A stretch of DNA of 64,000 bases from Bin87 sp965220505 (GCA_965220505.1 CBDCQE010000001.1:1302001-1366000); one strand, 5' to 3'; counted from the first letter of the stretch, positions 32,319-41,506 are shown. A program made the numbers and translations. Notes: a model not told the origin generated them from the sequence alone.

Positions 32319-33512
32319 TTAGCCGCGGCGCAGGTTGCCGATTTTACGGTACGCGCGCACCGTGCCCGCCGAGAGCGCGGCGGCTGCGTTGCCCACGCTG
32401 AATGCACGAGACCGGTGCGGCAGAAACTCCTCCACGTTCAACTCCTCCACGGCAACCAGGGTGCGGCTGAGGCCACTTTCCACAGTGCGGCGGCTGGCCT
32501 CATCGTGGAAATCCAGGCTGCCGCAGATGAAAACGGGGCCGATCAGGCAGCTGAGCATGACCTGGCGATAGCCGCGCCAACATTCCTCAAGCGAGTAGTC
32601 GCTGACGCCGGCGGCAAGAAGGGCATCGTGGTATTCGGCGACGATATCCTGCTCAATCGCGCGCCGCGTCTCCGGCGTCACACTGGTGGATAGGAAATAA
32701 GTGACGTCGCGCAGCCCGGAATGGATGCCGCTGTTTTGCCAGTCGACCGCTGCGACATCATCGGCTCCCTGGCTGCCGAAAAAGAGGTTGTCCAGCCGAA
32801 AATCACCGTGAGTGAAGGTCTTGGGCCCCTTGGATATGTGGGCCAGGTGATCGGCGATCCTGGGGCCGTAGGCTTCGGCGAGACGACGCATTCGGGGCGT
32901 GAACCGGTCTCCAAACCGGTCGAGGGCGGGCGCCAGGTTGAACATATAGCCAAGCTGAGCCAGGCGTCGGTATTTTTTCGTGTAGTCCGGCACGCCCCTC
33001 AAAGCGGGCTGGTTGAAGTTGTTCCAGTAGCGGCCGTGCATTCTGGCCAGCGCTCGGATCGCGCGACGTGCCTGAACTTGGCTGGCCCCGTCTGCCTGCG
33101 AAGTCGATTGCAAACCGCCCAGGTCTTCCAGCACCATCACGAACCGGTGGCTGAAGGGAGCGAAATCCGCGTAAAGCATCTCCGGCGTGCGGACACCTGC
33201 GAGTGGACGAATTCGACGGTAGAAATCGTACTCTCGGCGATACAGTTTGACGACCCGCGCGAGCCGGAACGTTTTACGATCCCGGCTATGAAGCTTGACG
33301 ATCACGCTGCGGGGGTGCTGTGGAGCGTCTGAAGACCATGCCAGACGGCAGCGGACCACTGCGCTGAGCAAACCACGGCCGGAACCGACGGGTTCGATAC
33401 TAACGGCTCGCAACTGCGCGGGCTCGAAAGCGCCGGAGAAGGCCAACGCCTGACGGAGCCAATCGACGGTTATTTCGTCCGGACGCTGGGGTATGCCGGG
33501 ACGCCGCGCCAT
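32319..33512 (-). CDS. Phosphotransferase (aminoglycoside/choline kinase-like), copy 1
   Basis: 397 aa protein-kinase-like fold. The nucleotide-binding Lys is in SVIVKLHS, the hinge in VMVLEDLGGL, the Brenner motif HGDFRLDNLFFG, and the metal-binding Asp in AAVDWQNSGI. The middle has RALARMHGRYWN. This set resembles the ecdysteroid-kinase-like/APH group that phosphorylates small hydroxyl compounds. It is a diverged tandem duplicate of the gene at 33540-34655, 27 bp apart. It carries a C-terminal extension after EEFLPH (ending KIGNLRRG) absent from copy 2. Substrate unknown. Confidence 0.88.
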   Translation of the reverse strand: MARRPGIPQRPDEITVDWLRQALAFSGAFEPAQLRAVSIEPVGSGRGLLSAVVRCRLAWSSDAPQHPRSVIVKLHSRDRKTFRLARVVKLYRREYDFYRRIRPLAGVRTPEMLYADFAPFSHRFVMVLEDLGGLQSTSQADGASQVQARRAIRALARMHGRYWNNFNQPALRGVPDYTKKYRRLAQLGYMFNLAPALDRFGDRFTPRMRRLAEAYGPRIADHLAHISKGPKTFTHGDFRLDNLFFGSQGADDVAAVDWQNSGIHSGLRDVTYFLSTSVTPETRRAIEQDIVAEYHDALLAAGVSDYSLEECWRGYRQVMLSCLIGPVFICGSLDFHDEASRRTVESGLSRTLVAVEELNVEEFLPHRSRAFSVGNAAAALSAGTVRAYRKIGNLRRG

Positions 33513-33539
33513 TTGGATGCACTCAGGTCGTTCCGTCTC

Positions 33540-34655
33540 CTACGGAGAGGTGCCGCCGGGCATAAACTCCTCCGCGCCCAGATCATCTATGGCCGTCAGC
33601 GTGCGGGTTAGAAATACGTCGGCCAATTGCCGGCCTCGGGCGTCGCTGAAGTCCAGTTGCCCGCCGGCGATTACGGGAGTCTGGAAGCAACCGAGCATAT
33701 TCTGCCGGTAGCTGCGCCAACATTCTTCGAGGGTGAAGTCGCGCACTCCCATGCTCAGGAGGACACGGTGGTATTCGGATACTGCTTCAGCCTCGATCTC
33801 CCGGCGCACATCGACGGGGACGCTGGAGGAAAGGAAATAGGCCACATCGTAGAGCCCGCTGCGCACGCCGCACACCTGCCAATCAACGACGGCGAAATCA
33901 TCACTACCGTCGGCGCCGAAGAACATATTGTCCAGCCGGAAATCGCCGTGGCAGAAAGTCAGCGGACCGGCGGCGACAGCCTCGGTGTGCTCCACGATGC
34001 GGTGGCCGTAAGATTCGGCGAGCCGTCGCATGGGTTCGGGGAACAGATTACCCAAGCGCTCGAGCGCGGACGGCAGGCTGGCCTGATAAACATGCTGTAC
34101 CAAGCGTCGGCGCTCCGGGGTGGCAGCATCGCGGAAACCGGCCACGGGCGGCTCATCCACCCGATTCCAGTAGGCCCCGTGCATCCGGGCAATCGCCCGC
34201 ACCGCCGTTATCGCTTGCGCCGCGCTGGCTCCTTCAATCTGGTCCACTGAAGCCATGCCCCGCAGATCTTCCAGAACCAGGACAAAGCGGTGGTCGCGGT
34301 CGTCGAAGTCTCCGTAGAGGAGGGCAGGAGAACGCAGGGGAACGTCGGGTGCCATTTGCCGGTAGAAAGCGTATTCCCGCTGATAAAGATTGAGCCTCCG
34401 GGCGGTCTGCATTGTCTCCTCATGAGAACTGTGCAGCTTGACGATCACCGACTCCGGCACGTCGGCGGCGTCGCCGGGATAGGACAGATGGCAGCGCAGT
34501 ATGGTTCCCACCAGCCCAACGCCGGCGCCAATGTTTTCAACGCCGACCGCGGCAACAGCGGGCAACGCCGATAGACCACCGGCGGTCAACGCCTGCTGCA
34601 TCCAGTCGGCGGTTATGTCGTTAGCGGTTGCAGGGATCGGGGGTCGCGATGCCAT
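33540..34655 (-). CDS. Phosphotransferase (aminoglycoside/choline kinase-like), copy 2
   Basis: 371 aa, paralogue of the downstream gene: SVIVKLHSSHEETMQTARRL, VLVLEDLRGM, IARMHGAYWNR, HGDFRLDNMFFG, AVVDWQ and CWRSYRQNMLGC are shared in order. Both begin with ITxDWxxQAL. Catalytic residues are intact in both copies, so both may be active on different substrates. The predicted -10 places the transcript start at its ATG. Confidence 0.88.
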   Translation of the reverse strand: MASRPPIPATANDITADWMQQALTAGGLSALPAVAAVGVENIGAGVGLVGTILRCHLSYPGDAADVPESVIVKLHSSHEETMQTARRLNLYQREYAFYRQMAPDVPLRSPALLYGDFDDRDHRFVLVLEDLRGMASVDQIEGASAAQAITAVRAIARMHGAYWNRVDEPPVAGFRDAATPERRRLVQHVYQASLPSALERLGNLFPEPMRRLAESYGHRIVEHTEAVAAGPLTFCHGDFRLDNMFFGADGSDDFAVVDWQVCGVRSGLYDVAYFLSSSVPVDVRREIEAEAVSEYHRVLLSMGVRDFTLEECWRSYRQNMLGCFQTPVIAGGQLDFSDARGRQLADVFLTRTLTAIDDLGAEEFMPGGTSP

Positions 34656-34661
34656 GTTTGT

Positions 34662-34667
34662 ATTGTA
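34662..34667 (-). promoter_or_regulatory. -10 box giving a leaderless phosphotransferase transcript
   Basis: Minus strand TACAAT; six bases separate it from the ATG at 34655. No clear -35. Confidence 0.4.
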
Positions 34668-34733
34668 CGGGATGGGGCGGTAGGGCGGCGAATGGCGCGG
34701 TCAATCCGGGCGCGTACCGCGGGTAAAAGAATT

Positions 34734-34757
34734 AGGGGCGAATGATCGTTCGCCCCT
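34734..34757. terminator. 24-bp near-perfect palindrome, probable terminator of the TPP-enzyme unit
   Basis: AGGGGCGAA, GATC-centred middle, TTCGCCCCT, with one mismatched pair. Nearly the same sequence as 22951-22972 and 48857-48880. Lies 37 bp past the TPP enzyme stop. Confidence 0.65.
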
Positions 34758-34793
34758 GCGGAAATGAACTCCAGGTGACCAGTCACCAGCACG

Positions 34794-36440
34794 CTAGTCG
34801 AAGCGGAACTTGGAGAAGGTGCCCTCTTCCTTGGTGATGAACTCGAGGAGCGCCGGACGGCCGTCGGCGTTGGCCTGCATGGCGCGCTGCATGGCGGGTT
34901 TGATCTCGTCCGGTGTGGTGATCTGCTCGGCGTAAGCGCCCAGCGCCAGAGCTACCTGGTAGAAATCGCCGCTGAGGTCTTTCAGGCCATAGCGCTCCAC
35001 GGCCGTGGGGATGCGGCTGTCGGGGTAGATAGCCATGGTGTAGTTGTTCATCACGACGGTGGTGATGGGGATATTGGCGCGGACGGCGGTTTCAACGTCG
35101 AGGCCCACCATGCCAAAGGCAGCATCCCCCATGAAGTTGATTACCATCTTCTCCGGCGCGGCCATCTTGGCGCCCATGGCCAGGCCCAGGCTGTAGCCCA
35201 ACTGCGTGGACTTGCCCCAGCCGATGAAGCTGCGGGGAGCGCGGGCTTCCCAGAAGGGCGACACCTGCTCGCGGGGACTGCCGGACTCGTGGGTTACGAT
35301 GGTGTTGTCCAGGTCGACCGTGTGCATGATGTCCCAGACCACGCGGTAGGGGTTCAACGGAACTTCATCGCTGGTGAGCCTAGGCAACCACTCGGCCATC
35401 CAAGCCTCTCGGCTGGCGGTGATCTCGTCTGCGAGTTCCTGATTTGGCGACCGCTGCTGGGCCCCCTGGGCTTTCAGCTCGTCAATGAACTGGCGCAGGG
35501 CGAGCTTGGCGTCGCCGAGGATGGGGTAGTCGGTGCGGTAATCTTTGTTCACGTCCCCTTCGCCGTTAGTGAGGTGGATCAACGTCTTGCCGGCCGGCAT
35601 GGGCACCGTGAAGCCGCTCTTTGTGAAACTGACGCCGACGCCAAAGACCACGTCGGCGTTGGTGAGGAAGCGGTGCACCGGGCCGGTCTGGCTGGATCCG
35701 CCAACGCCCAGCGACAGGGGATGGTTCTCCGGGAAGGCGCTCTTCCCCTCTAGGGTGGTCATGACGGGGATCTGCAGGAACTCCGCCAGCTCCAGCAGTT
35801 CGTCGGTGGCCTCCGCGTAAAGGACGCCCTGGCCGGCGTGGATCACCGGACGATGGGCGGACATCAGGGCGCGAACACCACGGGTGATGGCCGCGGGGTC
35901 GGCGGCAACGCGCATCCTGGTCGGCGGCACGTAATCAAAGTCCTCCTCGCTGATCTGATCGGACACTAGATCGGAGGGGATTTCCAGGAGCACCGGGCCG
36001 GGCTTGCCGGACCGGAGCTTGGTAAACGCCTGGCGGAAAAGCTCGGGCACCCGATCCGCGAAGTTGACGTGGCCGGCCCACTTGGTGATGGTCGAGTAGG
36101 CCTGGACGGGATGGAAGTTCGGCTCCACGCCCAGCCGATTGCGAGCAACGCCGGCCGGAAGCACCAGGATGGGCACGGAGTCGGCATAGGCCTGGGCGAC
36201 ACCGCCGAATGAGTTCTCAGCGCCGGGACCGTTCTGGGCCAGGAAGATGCCGATCTTGTTGCCGTTGTTGATGCGGGAAAACCCGTCGGCCATGTGCACG
36301 CCGGTGCGTTCCTGGCGACAGACCACAGGTCGAATGCCGGCGATAGCGGCCGCCTCGATAAGCGGGTTGGAAGGCATGACGGCGATCCAGTCCACGCCTT
36401 CCATCTTCAACACGTTAGCTACAGCGGTGACTCCGTCCAC
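34794..36440 (-). CDS. Thiamine pyrophosphate-dependent enzyme (acetolactate synthase-like)
   Basis: 548 aa, start GTG 36440 behind GGAGG. Three-domain POX/ALS architecture. The catalytic Glu is in CRQERTGVHMADGFSR; the central domain has HAGQGVLYAEATDELLEL; the C-terminal TPP motif is GDAAFGMVGLDVETAVRANIP with the closing NN (VVMNNYT). Acetolactate synthase large subunits have a small partner, which is absent, so a different reaction (decarboxylase, carboligase or oxalyl-CoA type) is as likely. It follows the alpha/beta hydrolase by 59 bp and is probably cotranscribed. Confidence 0.9.
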   Translation of the reverse strand: MDGVTAVANVLKMEGVDWIAVMPSNPLIEAAAIAGIRPVVCRQERTGVHMADGFSRINNGNKIGIFLAQNGPGAENSFGGVAQAYADSVPILVLPAGVARNRLGVEPNFHPVQAYSTITKWAGHVNFADRVPELFRQAFTKLRSGKPGPVLLEIPSDLVSDQISEEDFDYVPPTRMRVAADPAAITRGVRALMSAHRPVIHAGQGVLYAEATDELLELAEFLQIPVMTTLEGKSAFPENHPLSLGVGGSSQTGPVHRFLTNADVVFGVGVSFTKSGFTVPMPAGKTLIHLTNGEGDVNKDYRTDYPILGDAKLALRQFIDELKAQGAQQRSPNQELADEITASREAWMAEWLPRLTSDEVPLNPYRVVWDIMHTVDLDNTIVTHESGSPREQVSPFWEARAPRSFIGWGKSTQLGYSLGLAMGAKMAAPEKMVINFMGDAAFGMVGLDVETAVRANIPITTVVMNNYTMAIYPDSRIPTAVERYGLKDLSGDFYQVALALGAYAEQITTPDEIKPAMQRAMQANADGRPALLEFITKEEGTFSKFRFD

Positions 36441-36499
36441 GGTGGGGTTCCTCCAAGTCTGGGATGTGCTTGAACTCGCGCTGCGGCGAGGTATGGGGA

Positions 36500-37213
36500 T
36501 CAGTGGATTCCGGCCAGGAAGTCGTCCAGGGCCGCGTTGAATTCGTCCGGCTTTTCCACCATGGGGAAATGGCCAGCGTCTTTCATCTTGATGAGCCTTG
36601 ATCCGGGGACGGCGCGATGAATCTCTTCTTCGTAGTCGCCGGTCGCAAGGGGGTCGTCGACGCCCTGGATCAACAGCAGGGGCACCCTGAGCGTATGGAT
36701 CCGGTCGCGCACGTCAAATCGGTCGATGACCACGAGGTCCCGGTGTTGAGCGACCGGGCCGACCTCGCGGTGTCGCTGCAACAGGCGGGCGCGAAGATCC
36801 GGCTCGATAAAGTGCATGACGCCGTCCATCATGCCAAGCCATTTCTCGTACGTCTCCAGGTTCTCGGCGGCGTCCAGCCGGAACTGCAGATCCTGGGGCC
36901 GGCGCTGCTTGGGGCGCATGGCAATGGTCATGAGCGCCAAGGCTTTGACCTCGTCGGGGTAGTCCAGAGCATATTGCAGGGCGACACAGGCGCCGAGGGT
37001 AAAGCCACTCAGCACCAGGTCCTCGTGGTGTCCTCGGGCGTGCAGCCAGCCGCGCAGCCAATCGGTGTAACGTTCCACGCTACTGCAAGGCGCGCCATCC
37101 AGATGCCCGGGCAGATTCGGGGCGAGGCTGCTGGGGTAATGGTAAAGCTGGTTGATATAGGAATCGGCGCAGCCACCGGCGCCGGGGCCGTGTACGAAAA
37201 CAAGCTGGGTCAT
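36500..37213 (-). CDS. Alpha/beta hydrolase-fold protein with Thr at the nucleophile position
   Basis: 237 aa from ATG 37213. Oxyanion-loop HGPGAGG near the N-terminus; the nucleophile elbow is LSGFTLGACVAL, so Thr72 replaces the usual Ser. The acid Asp (QGVDDPLA) and base His (AGHFPMVEKPDEF) are in place. Thr can act as a nucleophile but is rare in this fold; the enzyme may be slow, altered or inactive. First gene of a two-gene unit with the TPP enzyme, which suggests joint action on a keto-acid or thioester-derived substrate (inference). Confidence 0.88.
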   Translation of the reverse strand: MTQLVFVHGPGAGGCADSYINQLYHYPSSLAPNLPGHLDGAPCSSVERYTDWLRGWLHARGHHEDLVLSGFTLGACVALQYALDYPDEVKALALMTIAMRPKQRRPQDLQFRLDAAENLETYEKWLGMMDGVMHFIEPDLRARLLQRHREVGPVAQHRDLVVIDRFDVRDRIHTLRVPLLLIQGVDDPLATGDYEEEIHRAVPGSRLIKMKDAGHFPMVEKPDEFNAALDDFLAGIH

Positions 37214-37253
37214 GGACACCTGCGAAAGACGGCCCTTCGGGCCGGGTGCCGGC

Positions 37254-37282
37254 ATTCTAGGGTGCGGTGGCTATGGGGTCAA
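37254..37282 (-). promoter_or_regulatory. Promoter of the hydrolase-TPP enzyme unit
   Basis: Minus strand TTGACC (37282-37277), 17-base spacer, TAGAAT (37259-37254); both boxes are identical to those of purF. A short hairpin CGGCCC/GGGCCG (37230-37244) lies in the leader. Confidence 0.7.
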
Positions 37283-37298
37283 GGCAGCGGCCGATGGA

Positions 37299-37724
37299 TC
37301 AACTGCCCGACCAGCCGGTGACGCGCTCAGGTGTGATCCGGATCACCGGATTGCCGTCGAGAGGCATGTTTCGATATTGCGGGTATTTCTCGCGCAGCCT
37401 GGCAATGGCCATTGGTGGATCAGGGCCGTATTCGACCAGCTCCGCTCTGCCCTGGACCAACAGATACCAGAGCCGGGTCCAATCCTCGTCGTAATGGTCG
37501 ATGACCAACGAGACCTGCGGGTTGGCGAGGATGTTGCGCACTCGGCGCAGGCCGGTGAGGCTGCCGCGCTTGGGCTTGGCGTCGAGGACGGAATAGATAT
37601 GCTGGCCATCGTAGGAAAAGCAGACCGGAATCACGTGGGGTCGCCCGTTGGCATCGGCGGTGGCCAGGTGTCCCACCGGGGTTTCGGAAAGTCGCGCTGC
37701 CTGCTCGGACGTCAAGCTAACCAC
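37299..37724 (-). CDS. PPOX-class flavin/F420-binding protein
   Basis: 141 aa from GTG 37724, whose codon overlaps the end of the upstream gene by 8 bp. Split-barrel fold: GHLATADANGRPHVIPVCFSYDG, KRGSLTGLRRVRNILANPQVSLVIDHYDEDW, and LWYLLVQGRAELVE match the probable F420-dependent Rv0121-type group (TIGR03668). A reductase or oxidase of an unknown small molecule. Cotranscription with the NAD(P)HX repair gene is likely. Confidence 0.88.
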   Translation of the reverse strand: MVSLTSEQAARLSETPVGHLATADANGRPHVIPVCFSYDGQHIYSVLDAKPKRGSLTGLRRVRNILANPQVSLVIDHYDEDWTRLWYLLVQGRAELVEYGPDPPMAIARLREKYPQYRNMPLDGNPVIRITPERVTGWSGS

Positions 37725-39309
37725 GGGTTGCCTCCGGGACGCGAAGGGCGGCCATGATGGCGGGAATTCGATCCAGGAGGTCGCTGGCAACGACGCCGGC
37801 GTTGCCGTGTTCGGCGCGCGCTTGATCCGCCGCCGTACCGTGGAGGAACCCGCCCAATCGCGCGGCGTCATAGGTGTTTAGACCCTGGGCCAGCAGTCCG
37901 CCGATAATGCCAGTGAGTACGTCTCCGGTCCCGCCGGCGGCCAGCGCCGGGTTGGCAAAGGGAAGCACGCACCGCCTCCCACACGGAGCGGCGACGACTG
38001 TATGGGCTCCCTTAAGCAGCACGGCTTGCCGCCAACTTGCGGCCGACCGGCTGGCGATGCCGATGCGATCAGCCTGCACCTCAGAGGTGGACTGTCCGGT
38101 TAGGGTCGCCATCTCGCCAGGGTGCGGCGTGAGGACGGCAGTGGCGCGTAAGCGGTCGGCCCAATCCGGGCATCTTGAAAGGTTGTTCAACCCGTCGGCG
38201 TCAATGACGATTGGCATTGACGGAGGGTCTGCACCAGCCAACAGGAGACGCTCCATCAGGGCGGCAGTGCCGCTTGACCAACCCAGGCCGCAGCCCACCG
38301 CCAAGGCGGAATAGTTCTCTATGCGTTCCCGTATCACGTGGGCAGACGTCGCATCTATGCGCCCGTCGGCGTCTTCGGGTAGGGGCAGGTGGATGGTCTC
38401 GGTAAGCCGGGAGGCGGCGATCCGATACACCGATTCGGGAGCGGCAAGAGTTACGAGGCCAGCGCCGGCCCGGTGGGCGCCCCGGGCGGCCAGCGAAGCC
38501 GCGCCGACGAAATTGCGGGAGCCGGCAACGATCAACAGGTGACCGAAAGTTCCCTTGTGAGCAGTGAGCGGCCTGGTGGGCAGCAATGCGCGGGCTGATT
38601 CCGGGGTCATCCACTCGGTGGGCAGGTCAGCATCTGCCGACGCGGATACCTCGTCCGGCAGGTCGATGCCAAGCACGGTTATCCGCCCGGCGTAGCCGGC
38701 GCCGGGGAAGTTGACAATGCCGTACTTGGGATGGCAAAGGGCGAGGGTCTCGTCGGCATTGAGCGTGCGCGGGTCAGCATCCCCGGTGTCGGGGTTGACA
38801 CCGGTGGGCAGGTCCACGGCCACGACATGCAGACGCGGCCGGCTGGATCGGACGTCATTGACCAAGGCGGTGACATCCCCAACGAGGCCATCCAGAGGAC
38901 GATAGCGGCCGGCACCGAGGATTGAGTCCACGACCACGTCGCCACGGGCCAGCAGCCGGCCCAAGATTGCCAAGTGGTTGTCTTCGGAGCAATCAGCGAC
39001 CGTCACACCGTAAGCCAGCGCGCCGGTCATCTTCGGATCATCTGACGGGCGGCCGCGGACGATGTAGCAGCAGACGTCGGCGCCCCAACGGGCCAGGTGT
39101 CGAGCCAGGACCAGGCCGTCAGCGCCGTTGTTGCCGGGTCCGACCAGGACGGCAACACGGCGGCCGGCCGCTCCGCCCAAGCGCCACCGGATACGCAGGG
39201 CGCAGGCCAGGCCGGCGTTTTCCATCAGGGTGTCGGTGCTGACGCCGGCGGCTTCCGAGGCGGCCTCCAGCGCCTGCATCTCGGCAACCGTGACGACCTT
39301 AACGGCCAT
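37717..39309 (-). CDS. nnr: Bifunctional NAD(P)HX epimerase/ADP-dependent NAD(P)HX dehydratase
   Basis: 530 aa from ATG 39309 (the open frame upstream overlaps acpS). The N-terminal YjeF/NnrE domain (about 1-215) has VAEMQALEAASEAAGVSTDTLMENAG, VLVGPGNNGADGLVLARHL and VAVDLPTGVNPDTG. The C-terminal ribokinase-like NnrD domain has AHKGTFGHLLIVAGS, VVIDADGLNNL, LTPHPGEMATLTG and the catalytic AGGTGDVLTGIIGGLLAQG. Repairs hydrated, damaged NADH and NADPH. Lies 4 bp after acpS. Confidence 0.95.
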   Translation of the reverse strand: MAVKVVTVAEMQALEAASEAAGVSTDTLMENAGLACALRIRWRLGGAAGRRVAVLVGPGNNGADGLVLARHLARWGADVCCYIVRGRPSDDPKMTGALAYGVTVADCSEDNHLAILGRLLARGDVVVDSILGAGRYRPLDGLVGDVTALVNDVRSSRPRLHVVAVDLPTGVNPDTGDADPRTLNADETLALCHPKYGIVNFPGAGYAGRITVLGIDLPDEVSASADADLPTEWMTPESARALLPTRPLTAHKGTFGHLLIVAGSRNFVGAASLAARGAHRAGAGLVTLAAPESVYRIAASRLTETIHLPLPEDADGRIDATSAHVIRERIENYSALAVGCGLGWSSGTAALMERLLLAGADPPSMPIVIDADGLNNLSRCPDWADRLRATAVLTPHPGEMATLTGQSTSEVQADRIGIASRSAASWRQAVLLKGAHTVVAAPCGRRCVLPFANPALAAGGTGDVLTGIIGGLLAQGLNTYDAARLGGFLHGTAADQARAEHGNAGVVASDLLDRIPAIMAALRVPEATRG

Positions 39310-39313
39310 TGGG

Positions 39314-39748
39314 TCAACCGGCCCGGGGAGCCAGGTCATCGCCCCAGAGGGTGGCTCTGGCGGCTTCCAGGGATTCCGTGGTGTCGGGACGCACCGCCAC
39401 GGCAACGACCATGGCGAATCCCCGGGAATGGGAGAGACTGATGGCGATCTCAGTGACGCCCAGTCTCTCGGCGCGACGGCGGGCCCGCCCGTGGAGTCGC
39501 GGGCTGGGGGCACCGCTGGGAGCGCGGACCACCTCCACGTCCCTCCAGCCGACGCCACGGAAACCGGTGCCGAGGGACTTCATCACCGCCTCTTTGGCCG
39601 CGAAGCGAGCCGCCAGGTTGGGCGCGCGACCACGGCAATAGGCGATTTCTCCAGGCGTGAAGACCCGGCGCAGGAAGCGGTCGCCATACCGGTCCAGGAT
39701 ACCGGCTACGCGATCGATTTCGATGAAGTCAACGCCGGTGGAAAGCAT
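39314..39748 (-). CDS. acpS: Holo-[acyl-carrier-protein] synthase
   Basis: 144 aa. N-terminal TGVDFIEIDRV (metal-binding Asp) and the signature RFAAKEAVMKSLGTGF (Glu, Lys) of 4'-phosphopantetheinyl transferases, then ISLSHSRGFAMVVAVA. Transfers phosphopantetheine from CoA to apo-ACP. The acpS-nnr neighbourhood is conserved in many bacteria. Slightly longer at the C-terminus than the usual 120-130 aa. Confidence 0.95.
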   Translation of the reverse strand: MLSTGVDFIEIDRVAGILDRYGDRFLRRVFTPGEIAYCRGRAPNLAARFAAKEAVMKSLGTGFRGVGWRDVEVVRAPSGAPSPRLHGRARRRAERLGVTEIAISLSHSRGFAMVVAVAVRPDTTESLEAARATLWGDDLAPRAG

Positions 39749-39770
39749 GGTCGATCAGAGCCTGGCCGGG

Positions 39771-40649
39771 TCAACCTCCGTCGTGGCCCCCGATGTGCAG
39801 GTCGCTGAGTATGTGCGACACGGAGTAGGTGCGATTGAGGACGTAGAAGTGGATGCCCGGCACTCCGTTGGCCCACAGGTCTTCGGCCTGTCGCGTGGCA
39901 TGTTCGACGCCGATTTCACGAACGGCGCGATTGTCTTCGGCGAAGCGCTCCAGGCGAGCGTCCAGTTGGGGCGGGATGGTTGCGCCACAGAGGGAGGTGA
40001 ACCGCCGGATCTGGGGAGTGCTCAAGATGGGCAGGACGCCGGGGATGATGGGGATGGTAATCCCGGCGGCGGCGGCACGGTCCTGGAGCCCGTAGAAATG
40101 GCTGTTGTCGTAGAAAAGCTGGGTGATGAGAAAGTCCGCCCCGAGGTCCTGTTTCATGCGGGCGTAGGCGATATCTGATTCAAGGTCGTCCGACTCGGTA
40201 TGACCTTCGGGATAGCAGGCACCGGCGATGCCAAAGTCGAAATTGGCTCCGATGTGCTGGATGAGATCGGTGGCGTGGGCGAATTGGTCCTCGCCGGGAG
40301 GCTCGTCCTCGGTCCCCGGGGGACGATCACCCCGGAGAGCGATGACATTCTCGATGTCGGCGGCCTGGAGTCGTTGGAGAACACCGTGAACTTCCTCGCG
40401 GCTCTGGGCCACGCAGGTCAGGTGAGCCATCACTTCCATGTCGCCGCGGCGCTTGAGTTGCATCGTGATCTCTTCGGTGAAGGCCCGCGTGCCGCCGCCG
40501 GCGCCGTAGGTCACGGATACGAAGTCGGGCGAGAACCGTTGCAGGCGACCGGCGACGTCGACCACGCTCGGAACTCCGTCCGCCTCGCGAGGCGGGAAAA
40601 ATTCGAAGGAGATCGTTCTTCGGTTGGTGAGGATGTCTTTGATTTTCAA
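39771..40649 (-). CDS. metF: Methylenetetrahydrofolate reductase
   Basis: 292 aa, start TTG 40649 (AGGA upstream). TIM barrel with SFEFFPPREADG, FVSVTYGAGG, AHLTCVAQSREEV, IENVIALRGDRPPG (FAD/folate site), ACYPEGHTESDDLESDI, ADFLITQLFYDN and GVPGIHFYVLNR. Reduces 5,10-methylene-THF to 5-methyl-THF for methionine synthesis. It lies 22 bp before acpS. Confidence 0.96.
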   Translation of the reverse strand: MKIKDILTNRRTISFEFFPPREADGVPSVVDVAGRLQRFSPDFVSVTYGAGGGTRAFTEEITMQLKRRGDMEVMAHLTCVAQSREEVHGVLQRLQAADIENVIALRGDRPPGTEDEPPGEDQFAHATDLIQHIGANFDFGIAGACYPEGHTESDDLESDIAYARMKQDLGADFLITQLFYDNSHFYGLQDRAAAAGITIPIIPGVLPILSTPQIRRFTSLCGATIPPQLDARLERFAEDNRAVREIGVEHATRQAEDLWANGVPGIHFYVLNRTYSVSHILSDLHIGGHDGG

Positions 40650-40726
40650 ACCAGTAATTCCTAAACGGCCAAAGTGGTTATAGGCCGTGCCATTCCGGTC
40701 AGGGACCGCGTAACGGCGTCGGGGTT

Positions 40727-41506
40727 TCAGAACTCGGGCTGGCGCTTTTCCTTGAAGGCCTGGATGCCCTCGCGGGGATGGCTCGACGTGGCGAACACAT
40801 GGGTGAAAGTCGCGCCTTCCAGTGCGACGCCGTCTCTCAGGGGAAGATCCTGGCTCCGGCGAGCCAAACTTTTCATGAGGCTCAACCCCACGCGGCTTTT
40901 GCCCCGTAGGCCATCGAGCATAGATTCCAGTTCGTCTTCAAGGTTTTCGGGCGGTGCGGCTCGAAGGGCCAAGCCCCACTCCACGGCTTCCCGGCCGTTC
41001 AGCCACCGTCCCGTGGTCAACAGCTCCATGGCCCGAGGCATGCCCACGCGGCGCGGGAGGCGTTGGGTGGAACCGCCGCCCGGGATCAACCCGAAGTTTG
41101 CGTGCTGATCCCCGATGCGCGCGTCCTCGGCGACAAGGGCCATATCGCAAGCCATCATGAGCTCCATTCCCCCGGCCAGGGCGTAGCCGTGCACCACAGC
41201 GATGGTAGGAATGGGCATTGCTTCCAGAGCGAAGAATGCGTCGTTGAGGTCTTTCACGTAATCGGGCATCAGGGACAGGTCATCGAAAACCTGGTCGAAA
41301 TACAGCAGGTCGGCTCCGGCGCAAAATCCGCGGCCTTCGCCGCGCACCACCAGCGCCTTGACGGAAGAGTCGTCGCCAACGGCAGCGACTGCGTGGGCGA
41401 ACTCGGAGAGCAGGTCAGGGTTGAGGGCGTTGAGGGCGTCCGGTCGGTTGAGACGGAGCGTGGCGACGCGGTCTCCCACCGAAAGCGTAATGTTGCTATA
41501 CTCCAT
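40727..41506 (-). CDS. Enoyl-CoA hydratase/isomerase family protein
   Basis: 259 aa from ATG 41506 (GGGAG site). Crotonase fold: LNRPDALNALNPDLL, VRGEGRGFCAGADLLYF (oxyanion-hole segment), VHGYALAGGMELMMACDM, DQHANFGLIPGGGSTQRLPRRVG, and PRAMELLTTGRWLNGREAVEWGL. The second catalytic Glu is present (AMELL), while the first position of classical hydratases is occupied by His in DQHANFG, a variant I have seen in other crotonase-family sequences. Hydratase versus isomerase activity is open. A TATAGT -10 lies about 50 bp upstream. Confidence 0.9.
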   Translation of the reverse strand: MEYSNITLSVGDRVATLRLNRPDALNALNPDLLSEFAHAVAAVGDDSSVKALVVRGEGRGFCAGADLLYFDQVFDDLSLMPDYVKDLNDAFFALEAMPIPTIAVVHGYALAGGMELMMACDMALVAEDARIGDQHANFGLIPGGGSTQRLPRRVGMPRAMELLTTGRWLNGREAVEWGLALRAAPPENLEDELESMLDGLRGKSRVGLSLMKSLARRSQDLPLRDGVALEGATFTHVFATSSHPREGIQAFKEKRQPEF

